The translations under genes and the position numbers were made by a program. Of a stretch of 20,383 nt of DNA, positions 15,586 to 20,383 are shown piece after piece (position 1 is the stretch's first letter; the number at the start of each line of letters is the position of its first letter). The stretch spans positions 1 to 20,383 of IMG/VR virus record IMGVR_UViG_3300042731_001443; one strand, 5' to 3'. Below the pieces are notes generated by a model. The model made no database searches. It worked only from the letters and a program-made list of their open reading frames with translations, and had not been told where the DNA came from. This DNA is from a virus.

Positions 15586-15718
15586 TATTTTTCCTATTTT
15601 TTATTTTACATTTTCTCTTTTTACGCATAGGAGAAGAACTTCTTTTAGGAGTACTACTTGCACCGCCATAATAGTGTTTAACACTTTGTTGGGCCAACCC
15701 TCCTTCATAAGTTTCCAT
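15575..15718 (-). CDS. Small highly basic protein, 47 aa
   Basis: The ATG at 15718 directly abuts the TAG of the upstream gene, with AGGAGA about five bases before it. The product begins METYEGGLAQQSVKHYYGGA and ends in a cluster of Lys/Arg (MRKKRKCKIKNRKNN). The first half is polar with Tyr/Gly; the second half carries about twelve basic residues and no acidic ones. The gene overlaps the start of the next one by 11 bases, typical of tightly coupled phage genes. Family unknown. The charge points to nucleic-acid or scaffold binding. It is easily missed because of its length, but the ribosome site and the exact fit between neighbours make it convincing. Confidence 0.68.
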   Translation of the reverse strand: METYEGGLAQQSVKHYYGGASSTPKRSSSPMRKKRKCKIKNRKNNGK

Positions 15719-15967
15719 CTATTCTCCTATACTTTTAAAGCAATGAGATGTCTCTAACTTTCTAAGAATTTTACAAACTAGTTTATCAAACCACGTAGCA
15801 GTATTATCTTTAATTCTTCTACCAATATGACTACTAATAGTTTCATCTTGTGAACCATTCCATAATACTACATTTCCCATTTGATCTAATACTAGTAAAA
15901 ATCTAAAAAATCTAGATCTCTTTTTAATGTCATTATCAAATTTGCGAAATAATTCTTCTTTTATCAT
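15719..15967 (-). CDS. Small 'DETISS' phage protein, 82 aa
   Basis: A helical, basic N-terminus leads into LLVLDQMGNVVLWNGSQDET, then ISSHIGRRI, a central helix WFDKLVCKILRKL and a terminal HCFKS. The order 'LDQ..NV...G..DETISSR.(Y/H)R...HC..S' is one I recognise from small uncharacterised proteins in many tailed phages of Proteobacteria; no function is established that I know of. Cys and His in the last third could bind a metal, unproven. The ATG overlaps the previous gene's TGA by four bases (ATGA), so translation is coupled. Its place between head genes hints at a virion or assembly role. Confidence 0.75.
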   Translation of the reverse strand: MIKEELFRKFDNDIKKRSRFFRFLLVLDQMGNVVLWNGSQDETISSHIGRRIKDNTATWFDKLVCKILRKLETSHCFKSIGE

Positions 15968-16461
15968 CGTACTCTTCCATACTGTTCAGCTAGACCCGGA
16001 TCAATTACTCTACCATCTGGCAAGATAATAGGGTTTTGTTGTGGTGACATTCCTGCTGCTGGATTACCCTGCAAATACTCATTACTAACTTCATCTACAT
16101 TTGATCTAACACCATTCACTTCTCCAGTACTTCTCTGCATTGCAGGAATAGGAGTGCCGTATTGATCTTGTTCATATTCCATTGGAGGTTGCCCTGCTAC
16201 TGACTCATAAGCCATCCCACCTTTAGCCTGTTTCATTCTTTCTAGTACAGACCTAATAGCATCTTGTCTAACTCGTTCTTCATTAGTCATTTGATTTGCC
16301 GCTTCTTGTTCAGCAATTCTAGCTTTAACTAATTGATCTAGTTGCATAGCTTTCCTAGCATCTTCTTCTTGCTTCATATTTCTAAGTTTTCTTAGTTGTT
16401 CAGCTGCTGACGCTTCCCCACTAATCGAATTACTACTATCATTATATATATCTACTGGCAT
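15964..16461 (-). CDS. Helical head-region protein following the portal, 165 aa
   Basis: Residues about 18-90 are charged coiled coil rich in Glu/Lys/Ala/Gln (AAEQLRKLRNMKQEEDARKA and on). Residues 95-165 are Pro/Gly/Gln-rich and probably disordered, ending NPIILPDGRVIDPGLAEQYG. No family is recognised. It begins 12 bases after the portal stop with AAGGAGA as ribosome site and overlaps the next gene by four bases. The portal's own C-terminus is also coiled coil. It may be a minor head protein or a portal-associated assembly factor; the sequence does not settle which. Confidence 0.7.
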   Translation of the reverse strand: MPVDIYNDSSNSISGEASAAEQLRKLRNMKQEEDARKAMQLDQLVKARIAEQEAANQMTNEERVRQDAIRSVLERMKQAKGGMAYESVAGQPPMEYEQDQYGTPIPAMQRSTGEVNGVRSNVDEVSNEYLQGNPAAGMSPQQNPIILPDGRVIDPGLAEQYGRVR

Positions 16462-16473
16462 TTATTCTCCTTT

Positions 16474-18438
16474 TTATCTTGGTAACCCAATATTTTGGTC
16501 CCCCGCTTCTTTTTGAATTTGAGCCATTAGTAATTGGTGTTGTCTATCTTTATCTTTCTCTAACGACTCATATTGCTCTCTATAACCATTGTCTTTTTCG
16601 ATAAAATCTAAGTCTACTTTATCTGCATCACTATGAAGTTTTCTAGCTTTTGCTGCTTCTACAGCTGCCTTATTCTTCTTAAGTTCTGCATCAATTTGGT
16701 TTTCTCCTGCACGAGCGTATTTATCAGCAATATCTGCACGCATTTTCTCAATTTCCATCTGTAATTTCATAAATTCCAGTTGCTTAGCTTGTTCTGCTGC
16801 AGGATCTGGTTGTGGTTCATACTCTTTAATTTGTTTCTCAAGAGCAGGCATCCTACTTAATTTAGCAAATTCACCCATAATCATTTTAGTCATATCAAAT
16901 GGCATAGTATTTCCAAGAGTTTGCATTAAGAAACTTAGTTCTTGTGCTTTTGCGCTATTATCTTCTGCTGTACTAATAGCAATTTCAATATCCAATTTAC
17001 CACTTAAGTCATCTCTTCTTACAGGAACATATTCCTCATTAGTAACCCTAATTATTTCTTCTTCATCTAGAAATTCACTATTATATGCCATCCATTTTCT
17101 AAACAATGGCTTCATCAAATTCTCTGCAATATTTCTAACTAGGTTTAATCTTCTAGTTGCAGTAGCGTCTAGAGCACCTCTAGCACCTGTAGCAGTGTTG
17201 CCAAGAGCATTACCACTAATACCCCCACTAAAGCTTTTTACCCCTGTTTGACTTTCAATTTCATTATTCATTAATTCCATCATATTAAATGCAGAACTGG
17301 GTATTTGATTATAACTACCTTGCCAGAAATCATTTGGTGTACCATTATATTCAAAGTTATCACCACTTAAAAAGCGTTTTCTATTAGTTCCATCCAAAGC
17401 ACCTTTTCTCATACCAATCTGCCCATTATTACTTTTAGCCATATTGTCAATAAGTCCACGAGTAATAGCAGTTTTTACTTTTTGATTATCGCCAATATTA
17501 GCTGCTAATGCTTCACCAAACAGCTGAAAAGGAACCGCATTAAAAGGTACTACTACAAAAGGAGGTTTCTCATCAGGATAAGGATTACTTTCTAATCGAA
17601 TGATTGTATCACCTACCCATGTACAAACAATAGGTTCTACAATACCGTCACCATCTACATCATAGTTACCCCAATATTCATGAACCATTATTTTTTTACG
17701 TGCTTTATCTTTAAATCTAAAGTTAGTCAAATCTTCAGGAATAAAATCCGAATCTCTACTTATGTCTAGTGTTGCAACCTTATCTAGATTTTTATATCTT
17801 CCATCTTGCTTTAGCGTACTCATATCTGTTTCATATCTATGAATTACAAATTGACATTTATCCATATCATCCATACAGGTAGGATCAATAAAAATATCTT
17901 CATTTCTGCAAACAATAGCAGTAGGCTGATTTTTAATTACTTTAGTTTCGGTAACTACCTCAATATCAATATATTCTTGATTTTCATTATTAATCTTAAT
18001 TACTTCTACTTCAGTTTCTACTTCTTCATCTTCATAATCCCAGCCAGTTTGTATAATTACAGTACCTTCAGTAGCAAGTACTCGTAATGCTTTCATAATA
18101 AAGTTATATCTAGGGAATTTTCTACAAAATTGTGTATTTAACAAAAGTTCGTTTTGTCTAGCTGCTTCAACATCTTCATATGTTACAGGATTACATTTAA
18201 TTACATCAGGAGTGCTTAAAAAGGGATCAGCTAAAGAAGGTAACATCCATTCCATTTGCTTACGAATGTCTTTTGATACTATTGCTGATTTACCTTTAAT
18301 TTCGTTACCATAGGGATCACCGTTAGTCTCATTAGCCCAACGTTCACGAAGACCAAGCCATTCTTTTTGCATTACTTCTGATGCTTTAAAATCTTGCTTT
18401 AAAGAAGTCAACAATTCTTGTTTATTTATTTTAGCCAT
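16474..18438 (-). CDS. Portal (head-tail connector) protein, SU10/phiEco32-like, 654 aa
   Basis: This would be the dodecameric ring at the packaging vertex. The N-terminus has REWANETNGDPYGNEIKG-type residues then SAIVSKDIRKQMEWMLPSLA (about 51-70) and DPFLSTPDVIKCNP, a signature of portals annotated SU10-like or P22/N4-like. At about 118-132 is LRVLATEGTVIIQTGWDYED, and at about 182-190 IFIDPTCMD. The clip/stem region is near PPFVVVPFNAVPFQLFGEAL (about 292-311), followed by the conserved GGISGNALGNTATGARGALD (about 405-424). Residues about 545-645 form a long coiled coil (the barrel). Length suits podoviral portals. The ribosome site is AGGGA about nine bases before the ATG, and an extended -10 element lies upstream. 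Confidence 0.9.
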   Translation of the reverse strand: MAKINKQELLTSLKQDFKASEVMQKEWLGLRERWANETNGDPYGNEIKGKSAIVSKDIRKQMEWMLPSLADPFLSTPDVIKCNPVTYEDVEAARQNELLLNTQFCRKFPRYNFIMKALRVLATEGTVIIQTGWDYEDEEVETEVEVIKINNENQEYIDIEVVTETKVIKNQPTAIVCRNEDIFIDPTCMDDMDKCQFVIHRYETDMSTLKQDGRYKNLDKVATLDISRDSDFIPEDLTNFRFKDKARKKIMVHEYWGNYDVDGDGIVEPIVCTWVGDTIIRLESNPYPDEKPPFVVVPFNAVPFQLFGEALAANIGDNQKVKTAITRGLIDNMAKSNNGQIGMRKGALDGTNRKRFLSGDNFEYNGTPNDFWQGSYNQIPSSAFNMMELMNNEIESQTGVKSFSGGISGNALGNTATGARGALDATATRRLNLVRNIAENLMKPLFRKWMAYNSEFLDEEEIIRVTNEEYVPVRRDDLSGKLDIEIAISTAEDNSAKAQELSFLMQTLGNTMPFDMTKMIMGEFAKLSRMPALEKQIKEYEPQPDPAAEQAKQLEFMKLQMEIEKMRADIADKYARAGENQIDAELKKNKAAVEAAKARKLHSDADKVDLDFIEKDNGYREQYESLEKDKDRQHQLLMAQIQKEAGDQNIGLPR

Positions 18439-18464
18439 TTGTTTCCCTGATACATATTTAATTA

Positions 18465-18479
18465 CTATATTCTACCAAA
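18465..18479 (-). promoter_or_regulatory. Extended -10-like element before the portal gene
   Basis: The minus strand reads TTTGGTAGAATATAG in the 59-base gap; TAGAAT differs from TATAAT at one base. The hexamer ends 30 bases before the ATG at 18438. It matches the element at 6296-6305 over TGGTANAATATAG. No clear -35 box is visible. Confidence 0.5.
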
Positions 18480-18497
18480 CTTAATATTAATTTAACC

Positions 18498-18818
18498 TTA
18501 TAAAATAGATGCAGCATACACATCACCTTTAGATGCTATATTATCTACATATCCACCAAAAATAAATTTTCCATACTGCTTTTCTGATCCATCTGTCATA
18601 ATATACGATAAATGTACCGGAGTAGTAAAAGTATCTGTAATATCTTCTGTAAAAAACTCGAATAAGCCAGATTCTACTTCCGATTCTTTACAAGTATTAG
18701 AAGTTACATTAACTAATATATCTCCAGTTTTTTTAGGCCATATAATTTTAATTGTGACAGTAGATCCTGTCCCAAATACTCCCCCAAGAAATGTATTTTC
18801 ACTAGATTGGTATCTCAT
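18498..18818 (-). CDS. Small beta-rich virion protein, 106 aa
   Basis: I chose ATG at 18818, which shares its first base with the previous TAA stop (TAATG); GGAG nine bases upstream fits it, while a GTG at 18827 sits directly on that ribosome site. The sequence has short strands and turns: MRYQSSENTFLGGVFGTGST, VTIKIIWP, then a segment ESGLFEFFTEDIT and a C-terminal GKFIFGGYVDNI. The layout (gift of Gly-Phe start, strand, 'SGLFEF', 'GKFVLGG-Vd.I') resembles small Ig-like modules encoded near phage head-tail or baseplate genes. Family not named. Probably a partner of the repeat protein upstream, since the two are translationally coupled. Confidence 0.72.
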   Translation of the reverse strand: MRYQSSENTFLGGVFGTGSTVTIKIIWPKKTGDILVNVTSNTCKESEVESGLFEFFTEDITDTFTTPVHLSYIMTDGSEKQYGKFIFGGYVDNIASKGDVYAASIL

Positions 18819-19999
18819 TATTCCCACTCCATAAATCTTTGTTTATTTATAACTACAGGAGTACCTGCATCTGGTAAATCATCTATATCTAAGCAGATTC
18901 TAGATTTTAAATTAAAACCTATTACAGCATCCACATCTCTTACATAAATTACTTGTTTACTGAAATCAGATACTACAGATATATCAGCATCTATAGAACG
19001 GTTATATATTACTTGCTTTTGATAATTACTATCTGCAACTATATTAGAACTATATGTAGGTTTTATAAGCAGCATATTCTTATTAGTTTCGATTGATATA
19101 TTTGAAGTTATACCATCTTTTATAAGTAATTTGTTCACATTAGCAAGTATCGTATTAGCACCAATAACTGTATTTAATACTAGTAGTTTATCTACTGAGG
19201 AATTAACTATAGCAGTACTAGTAAATTCTCTATACCATTTTACAGATTTATTGAAATTACCATTAACAGTAGTTACTGCCTCAATATAACTATTTAGTAT
19301 CTTATTCGATAAAGAGTTTAGTACTGAACTAGATAGAGCGTCTTCTAGATATAGTGATTTAAGACCTAATGATGGTAAAGTAATTACAATACCGCCTGCA
19401 GAACCCGTTTCTACTGTAACTACTGAATCAGTAGTACCGCCTAGAGTAGCTGATGTAGCAGCAGCAGTAATTCTAATAGCTACATGGAAAGTTTCACCCG
19501 GCTGAAATTCAATTATTGGTTGAGAACTATTTGCTGTTAACGTATCGCTACCAGCAGTTACTGATACAGCCACAGTATTTGAGGTAGCTGTAAATAATAA
19601 TGTTCTAGTGCCCCCACCTGTAGCTACACGATATACAGAATATTCTGCAGTAATATCATAACTAGCTAATAGAGCAGGCGCTGTATAGCTTATATTTGTA
19701 GCTAAAGTCCATGTTCCTGCTTGAATATATCTATGCATAGTTGATGTAGAGCCCATACCATCTGTCGAAGAAGCAGACTCATTTAATGCCCAACCATAGT
19801 TAGTTCTATTATCCGTAGAAGATGCATTCTCAGAAACATAAGGTTTTACAGTATGAGTAGTTGCAGTAGTACTAGTATACGTAATAGCAAATGAGGTATC
19901 AGCTGCACTTGTACCAGATAATTGTTTTACGTTAGTACCCCAAGTCTGATCCTGATCAATATTTCTAGGGTATAATAAGTTACCACTAAATAAGGCCAT
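18818..19999 (-). CDS. Beta-rich virion protein with tandem ~19-residue repeats, 393 aa
   Basis: The ATG at 19999 lies inside the end of the previous gene (14-base overlap); a TTG at 20008 in frame is possible, but neither has a strong ribosome site, so coupling is likely. Residues 1-210 are Thr/Ser/Ala-rich beta structure (VYRVATGGGTRTLLFTATSN; ITAAATSATLGGTTDSVVTV), like a jelly-roll or Ig-type domain. Residues about 230-363 hold seven diverged repeats of 18-20 residues of the form N-x-N-K-L-L-I-K-(6)-S/A-x-I-(3-4), then a partial eighth. Such short hydrophobic-alternating repeats suggest a beta-solenoid or intertwined trimer stalk. It is followed immediately by the portal region. Likely a tail or head-surface fibre; function is inferred. 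Confidence 0.75.
   Translation of the reverse strand: MALFSGNLLYPRNIDQDQTWGTNVKQLSGTSAADTSFAITYTSTTATTHTVKPYVSENASSTDNRTNYGWALNESASSTDGMGSTSTMHRYIQAGTWTLATNISYTAPALLASYDITAEYSVYRVATGGGTRTLLFTATSNTVAVSVTAGSDTLTANSSQPIIEFQPGETFHVAIRITAAATSATLGGTTDSVVTVETGSAGGIVITLPSLGLKSLYLEDALSSSVLNSLSNKILNSYIEAVTTVNGNFNKSVKWYREFTSTAIVNSSVDKLLVLNTVIGANTILANVNKLLIKDGITSNISIETNKNMLLIKPTYSSNIVADSNYQKQVIYNRSIDADISVVSDFSKQVIYVRDVDAVIGFNLKSRICLDIDDLPDAGTPVVINKQRFMEWE
18911..19312 (-). repeat. Tandem ~19-residue protein repeats, coding for about seven units
   Basis: Unit starts read, in order: LSNKILNSYI, NFNKSVKWYR, SVDKLLVLNT, NVNKLLIKDG, NKNMLLIKPT, NYQKQVIYNR, DFSKQVIYVR, then a partial LKSRICLDI. Units are 18-20 residues (54-60 bases). 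The Lys (Met in one) at unit position 3-4 followed by an alternating hydrophobic strand is conserved, but the DNA has diverged. Confidence 0.65.
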
Positions 20000-20383
20000 A
20001 AGATTCAACCAATGCTATTATATGAGTAAGATGGGTATCGCCTGTATATTCGATAGCCTGTAGGCTATTTACTAGTGACGTAGTGGGTGTTCCTCCTACT
20101 GCCATTAAACAAATAGCATATTCGCCAAGTAAATCTGCATTTTGCTCAACTGCTATTAAATCTAGTAATCTAGTTCGTGCATCTGTATCATCTACAGGGG
20201 ATCTACCAAAATCTGTAGTATAAAAAATACTATGCGTTAAATCATACCCAGCTAAGTCTAAATTATAGCTAGGATATGTAGTACCAGATAACTTAGCATG
20301 GCACCACTGATATTCAGGATTGATACAAGATGCGAAATCATTTAAATAATTAGCTGAAGTTATTTGATCTGCAAATGCTGCAT
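19986..20383 (-). CDS. Unknown protein, C-terminal 131 residues only
   Basis: A frame open from the right edge ends at TAG (19988-19986), so the N-terminus is outside the window. The visible part begins AAFADQITSANYLNDFASCI and ends THLTHIIALVESYGLI. It is mixed alpha/beta, with HAKLSGTTYPSYNLDLAGYD and a helical TRLLDLIAVEQNADLLGEYA, and has no membrane segment. The family is not recognised. It is the first of a coupled group: its last codons overlap the start of the repeat-containing virion protein. Given the all-structural neighbourhood it is probably also a virion protein or a head-tail factor, but no evidence fixes this. Confidence 0.65.
   Translation of the reverse strand, partial: AAFADQITSANYLNDFASCINPEYQWCHAKLSGTTYPSYNLDLAGYDLTHSIFYTTDFGRSPVDDTDARTRLLDLIAVEQNADLLGEYAICLMAVGGTPTTSLVNSLQAIEYTGDTHLTHIIALVESYGLI

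Overview
The window reads as part of the late, structural (virion) module of a tailed bacteriophage (Caudoviricetes), most likely short-tailed. Every gene I can support is on the minus strand, packed with overlaps or gaps of under 100 bases, so transcription runs from high to low coordinates. No stretch above about 90 bases lacks a gene. I see no tRNA, insertion sequence, integrase, CRISPR array, terminase, lysis or replication gene. The DNA is AT-rich, and A/T-ending codons (GTA, GGT, GCT, TTA, AGA) predominate. The host cannot be named from this; an AT-rich bacterium using ordinary sigma70-type promoters is the simplest reading.

Layout in transcription order. (1) 20383-18498: C-terminus of an unknown protein cut by the window edge, a beta-rich virion protein with tandem ~19-residue repeats, and a small beta-rich protein. 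(2) 18438-16474: portal protein. (3) 16461-14504: small head-region genes. These are a helical protein, a short 'DETISS' family protein, a 47-residue basic protein, a protein with a Dps/ferritin-like His/Asp/Glu spacing (DUF5856-like), a 15-residue Lys-rich peptide gene, a 67-residue basic protein and a 112-residue protein. (4) 14499-11993: scaffold and N4-gp56-like major capsid protein. (5) 11909-8927: a HeH/SAP-like capsid-region protein, a small beta protein and a tail fibre with a lambda-gpJ-like central module. (6) 8845-6319: a 273-residue unknown and a 563-residue protein with a long hydrophobic centre. (7) 6259-1: three genes ordered and sized like the T7 gp14/gp15/gp16 ejection proteins; the last is at least 1464 residues and runs off the left edge.

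The genes would build a procapsid (portal, scaffold, coat), complete it with small head proteins, attach a receptor-binding fibre, and load ejection proteins that form a trans-envelope channel when DNA is injected. The points most worth a second look are: a recurring extended -10 element (core TGGTANAAT) placed 27-36 bases before four genes; paired palindromes in front of the ejection genes; the Dps-like residue spacing in a virion-cluster protein; the tandem repeats; the fibre's mosaic structure; and two very short basic genes. The combination of an N4-type coat, an SU10-type portal, T7-style ejection genes and a gpJ-type fibre with no recognisable tail-tube genes suggests a mosaic podovirus lineage. 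All family names rest on reading the protein sequences by eye, without database searches.
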